DNA from: Pandoraea terrae
GTDB lineage: Bacteria; Pseudomonadota; Gammaproteobacteria; Burkholderiales; Burkholderiaceae
DNA length: 64,000 nucleotides
Direction: 5' to 3'
NCBI RefSeq assembly: GCF_902459695.1
Contig: NZ_CABPRZ010000013.1
Coordinates: 1 to 64,000 of the forward strand
Shown: positions 52,822 through 60,387 of the stretch, in pieces
Layout: each line of letters starts with the position of its first letter
Numbering within the stretch: the stretch's first letter is position 1
Program-made: the position numbers and the translations under genes
The notes under the pieces: generated by a model
What the model saw: the letters and a program-made list of their open reading frames with translations, nothing else
Database searches by the model: none
Told to the model about the DNA's origin: nothing

Positions 52822-52864
52822 CGGGCCGGCTTGCCGCGTTGAACGTTCGCGGCAAGCCGGCCCG
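52822..52864 (+). terminator. large hairpin terminator after the DppA-like gene
   Basis: A perfect 17-bp stem (52822-52838 with 52848-52864) and a 9-nt loop, starting 25 bp after the stop codon. The following sequence is only mildly T-rich (attcgtttg). Its stem begins cgggccggcttgccgcg. Confidence 0.75.
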
Positions 52865-53269
52865 ATTCGTTTGTACGCCAGCATTGATTTTCCTCGTGCC
52901 GATGCGCGCCCCATGAGGTGTGCCTGCCGGTTTCGACGGTTCGTTCTGCAGAGGTTTCTCCAGGCGGATCAGGCTGGCGTTTCATTCGCGAAACGTTTTT
53001 GGATGCGGGCGCAGCGACCGCTCAAGTGTCTAAGTATTTTTTTCATATAAATCAATTGCTTGGATGGTCTGGCACGGAATTCGCGTGATGCATTCGTGAA
53101 TGGCAGGTGCCAGATCGATTTTCCGAGGGGCATGCAAGGAAGGGTGAACCTTTGCGTTTGCGCAAAGGCGGGGCACTCTTTTGCCCTCGAAAAACGTGAG
53201 GCCTCGGCCGTGACGGCGCGCCAGGGGGGCGGCCGTGTTGTATCGGCAAACCCAGCGCAGGAGGGGGCC

Positions 53270-54199
53270 ATGAACAAGAACAAGATCAAGACCACACTCA
53301 TCGGGGCGGCGGTCGCAGCGCTTCTGACCGGACTCGCGATCGACGTCAGTTACGCAGGCGCAGGTGGCGGGCGGGGCGGTGGCGGCGGCGGTTTCGGAAA
53401 TGGTGGCAGCAGTGGGGGAATCGGTGGTGTTGGCGGTACCGGCGGCACTCGCGGTAACGGCGGGGCCGGTGGTTGTGGTTGCGGTAGCGGTAGCGGTAGC
53501 GGAGGTCAGGGTGAGGGCGGTGGTCACGGTGGCGGTAGCCACGGCGGTGATGGTGGCAGTCACGGCGGTGACGGTGGCGGTCACGGCGGTGATGGTGGCG
53601 GTCACGGCGGTGGTGGTGGCGGTCATGGCGGTGATGGTGGCGGTCACGGCGGTGGTGGTGGCGGTCATGGCGGTGATGGCGGGGGGCACGGCGGCGATGG
53701 TGGTGGTCACGGCGGTGATGGTGGCGGTCATGGCGGTGATGGCGGGGGGCACGGCGGCGATGGTGGTGGTCACGGCGGTGATGGTGGCGGTCACGGCGGC
53801 GGTGGCACAGGCGGCACGGGTGGCGGAACAGGCGGCACGGGCGGTGGAACAGGCGGCACGGGTGGTGGAACTGGCGGTGGAATGGGCGGCACAGGTGGAG
53901 GCACGGGCGGTGGAGCAGGCGGTACAGGCGGCACGGGCGGCGCTACAGGCGGCACGGGTGGTGGCACAGGTGGAACAGGCGGCACAGGCGGCACAGGTGG
54001 AACAGGCGGCACAGGCGGCACAGGTGGCGGTGGCGTTGCAGGGCTTGGTGGTGGCGGTTTCGGCAGCAGCGGCTCGGCAAACGGACCTGGCTTGGGCCCG
54101 TTCGGCGGCCCGGCAGGCATCGGCGCCGGCGGCGGTAGCGACCTAGGGCGATTTGGCTGCGCCATGTCCGGCACGAATGGCGATGAAAAATGCCTTTGA
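53270..54199 (+). CDS. secreted glycine-rich protein with His-containing heptad repeats
   Basis: About 309 residues. ATG 53270 has an excellent ggaggg/aggagg site, and the signal peptide MNKNKIKTTLIGAAVAALLT runs to a cleavage near SYAGA. The mature part is almost all glycine. A block (about residues 86-180) repeats H-G-G-D-G-G-G so that 14 histidines occur, 13 of them exactly seven residues apart. A Gly-Gly-Thr block (about 180-260) follows, and a short non-repetitive tail ends in FGCAMSGTNGDEKCL with two cysteines. The repeat pattern would suit metal binding or a surface or matrix polymer; no enzyme domain is visible. The other frames of this region give implausible Val/Ala- or Pro-only sequences. 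No recognisable family. Confidence 0.75.
   Translation: MNKNKIKTTLIGAAVAALLTGLAIDVSYAGAGGGRGGGGGGFGNGGSSGGIGGVGGTGGTRGNGGAGGCGCGSGSGSGGQGEGGGHGGGSHGGDGGSHGGDGGGHGGDGGGHGGGGGGHGGDGGGHGGGGGGHGGDGGGHGGDGGGHGGDGGGHGGDGGGHGGDGGGHGGDGGGHGGGGTGGTGGGTGGTGGGTGGTGGGTGGGMGGTGGGTGGGAGGTGGTGGATGGTGGGTGGTGGTGGTGGTGGTGGTGGGGVAGLGGGGFGSSGSANGPGLGPFGGPAGIGAGGGSDLGRFGCAMSGTNGDEKCL
53540..53794. repeat. 21-bp tandem repeat with an exact 63-bp duplication
   Basis: Histidine codons recur every 21 bp from 53540 to 53792, in units like ggcggtgatggtggcggtcac with small changes. On top of this, 53666-53728 and 53729-53791 are identical over 63 bp, a recent duplication of three units. Such arrays change length by slippage or recombination while keeping the frame. 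Confidence 0.85.
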
Positions 54200-54279
54200 C
54201 GCGCGATTAGTCCACTGAATCATTGAAATCGGACGGCGCTGGTCACGTGAGGCGGGCGGTCCGGGGCGTTGTCCCCTAC

Positions 54280-54303
54280 GGGGACTTCCTTCGGGGCGCG
54301 CGA
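54280..54303. repeat. short dispersed repeat (copy 2, intergenic)
   Basis: Identical over 24 bp to 28508-28531 inside the first glucarate dehydratase gene. Here it lies in the 430-bp gene-free gap after the glycine-rich gene, next to a small hairpin gtcccc-tac-ggggac. Apart from this repeat and a terminator, the gap 54200-54629 shows nothing. Confidence 0.6.
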
Positions 54304-54406
54304 CGTAATGGTTTTCTCGCGCCGGTGCCTGACACAACCGGCTTGAGGTTCAACGGGCCGGGCCACCCCCCGGCAATGGCGTCAGGGATCTCGTTCCGGC
54401 GACGAC

Positions 54407-54436
54407 GCCCCTTCGGTTTTCGGAGGGGCTTTTTTG
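54407..54436 (+). terminator. intrinsic terminator downstream of the glycine-rich gene
   Basis: A 9-bp stem with one G-T pair (gccccttcg 54407-54415, cggaggggc 54421-54429), a 5-nt loop and a run of seven T, then more T. It lies about 210 bp after the stop codon and probably ends that transcript. Confidence 0.8.
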
Positions 54437-54629
54437 TTTTTGCGGCCGCGCCGACAGGTTCCTGCTTCGCGACCCGCCCAAATCCTGATATTCAAATGCC
54501 GATTAAGTATTTCTCGTAAACCCTAGGTTGTGGCAGCATCCGGGTTCGGGATTCGTCAGCCGAAACGGCGGCGAACCGGTGGCCCCTGGCGACCGGCCTC
54601 CCCAACGACCATGAAGGAGAAGAAAACCC

Positions 54630-55439
54630 ATGCTGTCCCGCACCCTGATCAACGTGTTCCTCGGCGCCACGCTAACCGTCGCCTCGCTCGGCGCAACCGC
54701 CCAGACGGCCGCCAAGCCGCTTCGCGTTGGCACGATGGCCGGCTCGGACGCGCAGATCTTTGAAGTCGTCCAGAAAGTCGCCAAGAAGCGCGGCCTCGAA
54801 ATCAAGCTGATCGAGTTCAGCGACTACGCACAGCCGAACGCCGCGCTGGACGCGGGCGATCTCGATGCCAACGGCTTCCAGCATCGTCCGTTCCTCGACA
54901 GCCAGGTCAAGGACCGCGGCTACAAGCTCGTCAGCGCGGGCCTGACCTATGTCTCGCCGCTGGGCTTCTATTCGAAGAAGTACAAGTCCCTCAAGGATCT
55001 GCCGAATGGCGCGAAGGTCGGTATTCAGAACGATCCGTCCAACGGCAACCGCGCGTTGCTCCTGCTGCAAAAGGAGGGTCTGATCAAGCTGCGCGCCGGC
55101 GCGGGCGTGAACGGCAAGAATGCCACACCGCTCGACGTTGCGGAGAATCCGAAAAAGCTCAAGCTTGTCGAACTTGAAGCCGCGCAGTTGCCGCGCGCCT
55201 TGCCGGACCTCGATGCCGCCTCGATCAACACGAACTTCGCGGCGCAGGCGGGGCTTGTGCCGCAACGCGATGCCATCGCGATCGAAGACCTGAAGGGGCC
55301 GTACGCCAACCTGATCGCCGTGCGCGCTGTCGACAAGGACAAGCCGTGGGTCAAGCAACTGGTCGACGCCTACCATTCGGACGAGGTGCGTGAATTCATC
55401 AAGACGCAGTTCAAGGGCGCGCTGATTCCGACGTTCTAA
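54630..55439 (+). CDS. MetQ/NlpA family ABC substrate-binding protein
   Basis: A 269-residue periplasmic binding protein; ATG 54630 has a gaaggagaag site. Signal peptide TLINVFLGATLTVASLGATA; no lipobox cysteine, so it is soluble, unlike E. coli MetQ. Family motifs are PLRVGTMAGSDAQIFEVVQK, YAQPNAALDAGDLDANGFQH, LGFYSKKYKSLKDLPNGAKVG, QNDPSNGNRALLLLQKEGLI, and the C-terminal HSDEVREFIKTQFKGALIPTF. Relatives bind methionine or its derivatives. The MetN and MetI genes are not adjacent, so the transporter core must be elsewhere. Ends with a good terminator. Confidence 0.9.
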   Translation: MLSRTLINVFLGATLTVASLGATAQTAAKPLRVGTMAGSDAQIFEVVQKVAKKRGLEIKLIEFSDYAQPNAALDAGDLDANGFQHRPFLDSQVKDRGYKLVSAGLTYVSPLGFYSKKYKSLKDLPNGAKVGIQNDPSNGNRALLLLQKEGLIKLRAGAGVNGKNATPLDVAENPKKLKLVELEAAQLPRALPDLDAASINTNFAAQAGLVPQRDAIAIEDLKGPYANLIAVRAVDKDKPWVKQLVDAYHSDEVREFIKTQFKGALIPTF

Positions 55440-55486
55440 GCGTCGTACGTCTGCGCGCCGGCCGATGCCGGCCGTTGTGCCGACCG

Positions 55487-55520
55487 CCGGGGCCAATTCA
55501 CCGTTGGCTCCGGTTTTTTT
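55487..55520 (+). terminator. intrinsic terminator after the MetQ-like gene
   Basis: A 10-bp stem with one G-T pair (ccggggccaa 55487-55496, ttggctccgg 55504-55513), loop of 7, then seven T. It lies 48 bp after the stop codon. Confidence 0.88.
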
Positions 55521-55610
55521 CATGCGTGCCGCAGAGACTGCGATTGGCGCATCCCGACGGGCAAGGCTTGACTACAATGAAAGCGTGACCTTCGCCTGCA
55601 GGAGGCGCGT

Positions 55611-55772
55611 ATGACCATGGTGTCGTTTTCAATGATCGCCGTGGCGTTGCTTGTCGGCTTCGCCATCGGCATGCTCGTGGATCACTTCTGGGTGACACAT
55701 CACGATGAAGCCCCTGCGCACAAGCGCATGGACTGGCATTCGATGTGGGACCGCATCCGTCACGGGCATTGA
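55611..55772 (+). CDS. small single-span membrane protein (53 residues)
   Basis: A short gene with an excellent aggagg site 6 bp before ATG 55611. The product begins MTMVSFSMIAVALLVGFAIG, one membrane helix (about 5-24), and continues into a His/Trp-rich cytoplasmic or periplasmic tail, VDHFWVTHHDEAPAHKRMDW, ending RIRHGH. Seven histidines in 29 residues of tail are striking. No family recognised; it resembles other tiny inner-membrane proteins of unknown role. It lies between the MetQ-like gene and the end of prpR (convergent). Confidence 0.65.
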   Translation: MTMVSFSMIAVALLVGFAIGMLVDHFWVTHHDEAPAHKRMDWHSMWDRIRHGH

Positions 55773-55819
55773 GCGCGGCCGTCCCGCGCCAGACGGACTG
55801 ATTGCCGGCCGTGAACGCG

Positions 55820-57883
55820 TTATGCCGGCTGGCGGAGCTTGCGCCAAAGCGTCGAGCGGCTGATGCCGAGTTGCCGGCACGCCGCTTCCCGGTCGCCGCC
55901 GCACGCTGCGAGCGCGGCGTGAATACGTTCGAGCGCCTGCGCCTCGCGTAGCCGTTTGCCCGAAAGCGCCTGCATGGGTGCAACCGTTGCCAGCGCGCCA
56001 GCTGCGGCGCGCGGCAGGGATGCGTTTTCGCGCATTTTGTCCCCCGTCTCATCCCGCATATCGTCGATCGCGAACTCCGGCGCGATCTCCAGCAGGCGGG
56101 TCCGGTCGATCTCGCGGGGATCCTCCAGGTCGGCGCAGACCACGGCCACCCGCTCCAGCAGATTCTCCAGCTCCCGCACATTGCCGGGCCATCGATGCGC
56201 GCTCAGCACTGGCATCAGGGCGCGCAGCATCGCATCCGTGCCGAGCCGCGCACCGACCCGCGCCAATGCCCGGCCCAGCAGCAGACGCGCCAATTGCGGC
56301 AGGTCGTCGGCGCGATCGCGCAATGGCGGCAGTGTCAGCCGCAGGATGTTCAACCGATAATAAAGGTCCTCCCGGAAGGCGCCGGCCGCCACCTGGGCGC
56401 GCAAGTTGCGGTGCGTGGCCGCGATCACGCGCACGTCGCACGGCACCGGTTCGTTCGCGCCCAGACGCAGGACTTCCCGTTCCTGCAAGACACGCAGCAA
56501 GCGGGTTTGCAGCGGCATCGGCATCTCGCCGATTTCGTCGAGAAAAATGGTGCCGTTGTGGGCCGTCTCGAAGAGGCCCGCCTTGCCGCCGCGCCGCGCG
56601 CCGGTAAATGCGCCTTCCTCGTAGCCGAACAGCTCGCTTTCCAGCAACGTTTCCGGAAACGCCGCGCAGTTGATGGCCACGAACGGGTAGTCGCGGCGCG
56701 GACTTGCGTTGTGAATGCCCTGGGCCAGCAGCTCCTTGCCGGTACCGCTCTCGCCATGAATCAGGACGGTCGAGTCCGTCATGGCATAGCGGCGGGCGAG
56801 GGCGCGCGTTTGCGTCATGGCGGGGGACAGGCCCACGAGATCTTCCAGCCGGTAGCGCGCGACCAGATGACGCGGACGATGACGCGAGCGCAACGTGCGG
56901 TCCACGCGTGCAAATGCCTGCGAGTCCTGACAGGTCAACAGCGCGCCGCTCAGCGTGCCCTGGTCGAGCAGGGGAATGCGGTTGACGACGTATGTCTTGC
57001 CGGCCACGGTCACGATGCTTTCCAACTCGGGCTGGGCGCTTTCCAGCGTATCGGCGATGCCGAGGCCCGGCGCGACCTTGTCGAGCGCCAGGCCGACGAC
57101 ATCGGCAGGCGCGACGCCCAGCATGCGGGCCATGGACGCGTTGATCGCCTCGATGCGGCCGGTCAGGTCCACGGCCACGACGCCGTCACGCAAGTGACGC
57201 AAGACCGTGTCGAGACGCTCGCGGCGCTGCGCTTCGATGCGGCCGAAGCGGGCGACTTCCAGCGCCGTATCGAAGGCGGCGCGCACGGAGTCCTGCGAGT
57301 AGAGAAAGAAGCCCGTCATGCCGGCACGTTCGGCAAGTTCAGTCACCAGACCGGGCCCGACGACGGCTTCGATCCCTTCGCCGCGCAAGGCCAGCACGAG
57401 ATCTTCGGCATCATGGGCATCGCGATAGGTGTGCTGCTCGACGTCGAGGCCGAAGGCCGCCTTGAAGCGCTCGAACTCCTGGGCCGGCCGTTCGAACGAA
57501 ACGAGTGCGATACGTGACGACACGCGGCGCGCGCGCGAAAGCGCCTGCATGACGTCGAAACCTGTCACTTTGACGAGTACGACGGGCAGCGCCAGCCGTT
57601 CGCGCAGATATGCGCCATTGGAGCCGGCGGCGATCACGCCGTCGACAGTGCCGGGCGGCAGTTTCGACAGCGCCTCGACGGCGGCGTCGAAACCTTTGTC
57701 TATGATCTGAATATCGGCGTGGGCGGCATAGTCGGGCACGATGTCCTGATAAAGCTCGCCCAGTTTGCTGATGCCCACGGCCAGGATGACGGGCTTGCGG
57801 GTCGAAGCCAACGTTGCGCCGCCTGGAAAAACGCGTGGCGGTGTAGCGCGTACGGAAACGGGGGGCAGGGCGTTGGCGGACAT
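55820..57883 (-). CDS. prpR: sigma-54-dependent activator of propionate catabolism
   Basis: About 687 residues from ATG 57883; longer starts (57955, 57994) would run into the operator-like repeats upstream. The N-terminal PrpR_N sensor domain ([20 protein letters not shown]) binds 2-methylcitrate in studied relatives. A PAS domain follows ([24 protein letters not shown]), then the AAA+ domain with Walker A GESGTGKE, the sigma-54 contact loop GAFTGA and [10 protein letters not shown] Fis-type HTH ends it ([20 protein letters not shown]). It is divergent from prpB-prpC-acnD-prpF and should activate that operon from the upstream repeats with sigma-54. Confidence 0.92.
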   Translation of the reverse strand: MSANALPPVSVRATPPRVFPGGATLASTRKPVILAVGISKLGELYQDIVPDYAAHADIQIIDKGFDAAVEALSKLPPGTVDGVIAAGSNGAYLRERLALPVVLVKVTGFDVMQALSRARRVSSRIALVSFERPAQEFERFKAAFGLDVEQHTYRDAHDAEDLVLALRGEGIEAVVGPGLVTELAERAGMTGFFLYSQDSVRAAFDTALEVARFGRIEAQRRERLDTVLRHLRDGVVAVDLTGRIEAINASMARMLGVAPADVVGLALDKVAPGLGIADTLESAQPELESIVTVAGKTYVVNRIPLLDQGTLSGALLTCQDSQAFARVDRTLRSRHRPRHLVARYRLEDLVGLSPAMTQTRALARRYAMTDSTVLIHGESGTGKELLAQGIHNASPRRDYPFVAINCAAFPETLLESELFGYEEGAFTGARRGGKAGLFETAHNGTIFLDEIGEMPMPLQTRLLRVLQEREVLRLGANEPVPCDVRVIAATHRNLRAQVAAGAFREDLYYRLNILRLTLPPLRDRADDLPQLARLLLGRALARVGARLGTDAMLRALMPVLSAHRWPGNVRELENLLERVAVVCADLEDPREIDRTRLLEIAPEFAIDDMRDETGDKMRENASLPRAAAGALATVAPMQALSGKRLREAQALERIHAALAACGGDREAACRQLGISRSTLWRKLRQPA

Positions 57884-57948
57884 GGCGTCTCGGCAGAACA
57901 GGGCGGTAGCGGGGGGGGCGACGGCCGTCACCCGGACCGTCGCGCGAT

Positions 57949-58003
57949 GTTTCATCTTAGCACGTCGCGTTTCATTTTTTGTTTCATGTTTCAAAATGAA
58001 ATG
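57949..58003. promoter_or_regulatory. candidate PrpR-binding array between prpR and prpB
   Basis: The heptamer gtttcat occurs at 57949, 57969 and 57981, gtttca again at 57988, and the inverted atgaaat at 57997-58003, giving the palindrome tttcaaaatgaaa (57989-58001). It lies 135-190 bp upstream of the sigma-54 promoter, the normal distance for an enhancer-binding activator. The assignment to PrpR is by position and repetition. Confidence 0.6.
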
Positions 58004-58136
58004 ACGGTTGCGACATCCGGTGGTGTTTCGTCCTCGTCATGCCTGTCGCGTTCCGCTCGGCCGGACGTGAATTTCGTCAACAAAATGAAGGCGATAGCGT
58101 TTGTCGGAGGCGTGCGCCTGCGGGATTTTGCCGGGC

Positions 58137-58152
58137 TGGCATACCTCTTGCA
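58137..58152 (+). promoter_or_regulatory. sigma-54 promoter of the prp operon
   Basis: tggcatacctcttgca matches the -24/-12 consensus TGGCAYR-N4-TTGCW with correct spacing. It lies 44 bp before the prpB start codon, and PrpR is a sigma-54 activator. Confidence 0.85.
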
Positions 58153-58195
58153 TATTGATACGCAATTTTCGACTCGATCAGACAGGGGAATTATC

Positions 58196-59086
58196 GTGAC
58201 AACACAATTTCGCTCGGCGGGCGCCGCGTTCCGCGAAGCGGTCAAGACGGAGCAGCCGTTGCAGGTGGTCGGCGCGATCAACGCCAACCATGCACTGTTG
58301 GCCAAGCGTGCCGGTTTCAAGGCGATCTACCTGTCGGGTGGCGGCGTTGCCGCAGGCTCGCTCGGTCTGCCTGATCTCGGCATTTCCACGCTCGACGACG
58401 TACTCACCGACGTGCGCCGTATTACCGACGTCTGCGACCTGCCGTTGCTGGTCGACGTCGACACCGGTTTCGGTCCGTCGGCCTTCAACATTGCGCGCAC
58501 GGTCCAGTCGCTGATCAAGTTCGGCGCAGGTGCGATGCATATTGAAGACCAGGTCGGCGCAAAGCGCTGCGGCCACCGTCCCGGCAAGGCAATCGTCTCG
58601 CAAGGCGAGATGGTCGACCGTATCAAGGCCGCTGTCGATGCCCGCACGGATGACGATTTCGTCATCATGGCGCGCACCGACGCGCTGGCCGTCGAAGGCT
58701 TGCAAGCGGCCATCGACCGCGCCTGTGCATGTGTGGAGGCGGGCGCCGACATGATCTTCCCGGAAGCGATGACGGACCTGACCATGTACCGCCAGTTTGT
58801 CGACGCCGTGAAGGTGCCGGTGCTGGCCAACATCACCGAATTCGGCGCTACCCCGCTGTTCACGACCGACGAGCTGCAGGGCGCGGGCGTGAGTCTGGTA
58901 CTGTACCCGCTGTCGGCATTCCGTGCGATGAACCGCGCCGCCGAGAACGTCTATCAAGCGATCCGCCGCGACGGTACGCAGCAGGCGGTCGTCGATACGA
59001 TGCAAACGCGCGCGCAACTGTACGAAAGCATTGGCTATCACGATTACGAACAAAAGCTGGACGCCCTGTTCGCCCAGCAAAAGTAA
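58196..59086 (+). CDS. prpB: 2-methylisocitrate lyase
   Basis: 296 residues, the usual PrpB length, starting at GTG 58196 behind caggggaa. It belongs to the isocitrate lyase/PEP mutase superfamily: [34 protein letters not shown] with catalytic Cys125 in the KRCGHR loop, and [11 protein letters not shown]. It splits 2-methylisocitrate into pyruvate and succinate, the last step of the methylcitrate cycle. First gene of the operon, downstream of the sigma-54 promoter. Confidence 0.95.
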   Translation: MTTQFRSAGAAFREAVKTEQPLQVVGAINANHALLAKRAGFKAIYLSGGGVAAGSLGLPDLGISTLDDVLTDVRRITDVCDLPLLVDVDTGFGPSAFNIARTVQSLIKFGAGAMHIEDQVGAKRCGHRPGKAIVSQGEMVDRIKAAVDARTDDDFVIMARTDALAVEGLQAAIDRACACVEAGADMIFPEAMTDLTMYRQFVDAVKVPVLANITEFGATPLFTTDELQGAGVSLVLYPLSAFRAMNRAAENVYQAIRRDGTQQAVVDTMQTRAQLYESIGYHDYEQKLDALFAQQK

Positions 59087-59112
59087 CGATTCAACGATTC
59101 TTGGAGGAAAGC

Positions 59113-60276
59113 ATGAGCGAGACGAACGAGACCAGCGCAACCGGCTTCAAGCCGAAGAAATCCGTGGCCCTGTCGGGCGTGACCGCGGGCAATACGGCGC
59201 TGTGCACGGTGGGCCGGTCGGGCAACGATCTGCACTATCGCGGCTATGACATCCTGGATGTGGCCCAGACGTGCGAATTCGAAGAAATCGCCCACCTGCT
59301 GGTGCACGGCAAGTTGCCGACGGTGGCCGAACTGGCCAGCTACAAAACCAAGCTCAAGGCCCTGCGCGGCCTGCCGGAAGCGGTCAAGGCGGCGCTCGAA
59401 TGCGTGCCGGCCGCCGCACACCCGATGGACGTGATGCGCACCGGCGTGTCGGTGCTCGGCACCGTTCTGCCGGAGAAGGACGATCATGCCCTGCCGGGCG
59501 CGCGCGACATCGCCGACCGCCTGATGGCGAGCCTCGGTTCGATGCTGTTGTACTGGTATCACTTCAGCCACAATGGCCGCCGCATCGAAGTGGAAACGGA
59601 CGACGATTCGATCGGCGGACACTTCCTGCACCTGCTGCACGGCGAAAAGCCGTCGGAGATGTGGGTCAAGGCGATGCACACGTCGCTGAACCTGTACGCC
59701 GAGCATGAATTCAACGCCTCGACGTTTACGGGCCGCGTCATTGCCGGCACCGGATCGGATATCTACTCGGCCATTACCGGCGCGATTGGCGCGTTGCGCG
59801 GCCCGAAACACGGCGGCGCGAACGAAGTCGCCTTCGAGACCCAGAAGCGCTACGACTCACCGGACGAAGCGGAAGCTGACATCCGCCGCCGCGTGGAGAA
59901 CAAGGAAGTCGTTATCGGCTTCGGTCACCCGGTGTACACGGTCAGCGATCCGCGCAACAAGGTGATCAAGGAAGTGGCGCGCGAGCTGTCGCAGGCGCAG
60001 AGCAACATGAAGATGTTCGACATTGCCGAACGCCTCGAAACGGTAATGTGGGACATCAAGAAGATGTTCCCGAACCTCGACTGGTTCTCGGCAGTCAGCT
60101 ATCACATGATGGGCGTGCCGACTGCGATGTTTACGCCGTTGTTTGTGATCGCGCGCACTTCGGGTTGGAGCGCGCACATCATCGAGCAGCGCATCGACAA
60201 CAAGATCATCCGACCGAGCGCGAACTATACTGGCCCGGACGATCTGAAGTTCGTGCCGATCAAGGATCGCAAGTAA
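59113..60276 (+). CDS. prpC: 2-methylcitrate synthase
   Basis: 387 residues, with ttggaggaaa before ATG 59113. Citrate synthase family: [33 protein letters not shown] with the catalytic His, and [13 protein letters not shown] with the second. The short length and [14 protein letters not shown] start are those of PrpC, not the longer housekeeping citrate synthase. It joins propionyl-CoA and oxaloacetate to 2-methylcitrate. 26 bp after prpB. Confidence 0.95.
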   Translation: MSETNETSATGFKPKKSVALSGVTAGNTALCTVGRSGNDLHYRGYDILDVAQTCEFEEIAHLLVHGKLPTVAELASYKTKLKALRGLPEAVKAALECVPAAAHPMDVMRTGVSVLGTVLPEKDDHALPGARDIADRLMASLGSMLLYWYHFSHNGRRIEVETDDDSIGGHFLHLLHGEKPSEMWVKAMHTSLNLYAEHEFNASTFTGRVIAGTGSDIYSAITGAIGALRGPKHGGANEVAFETQKRYDSPDEAEADIRRRVENKEVVIGFGHPVYTVSDPRNKVIKEVARELSQAQSNMKMFDIAERLETVMWDIKKMFPNLDWFSAVSYHMMGVPTAMFTPLFVIARTSGWSAHIIEQRIDNKIIRPSANYTGPDDLKFVPIKDRK

Positions 60277-60387
60277 CCGAGCCGGCTGCCGGTTTGCTCC
60301 CCTGTATCGCCTGTGGGAGAAGGGGGGCATTGGCCGCAAAGCACGGCCGATCCCCCCTTGATCATTTCTACCTTTATTCCCTACGTC

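Noticed and set aside
53540-53794. CRISPR-like periodic array
   Set aside because: The 21-bp units have no spacers and encode a continuous protein repeat.
53364-54174. Val/Ala-rich and Pro-rich frames in the glycine-rich gene region
   Set aside because: Products of the GC-rich tandem repeat read in other frames; only the Gly frame has a signal peptide and ribosome-binding site.
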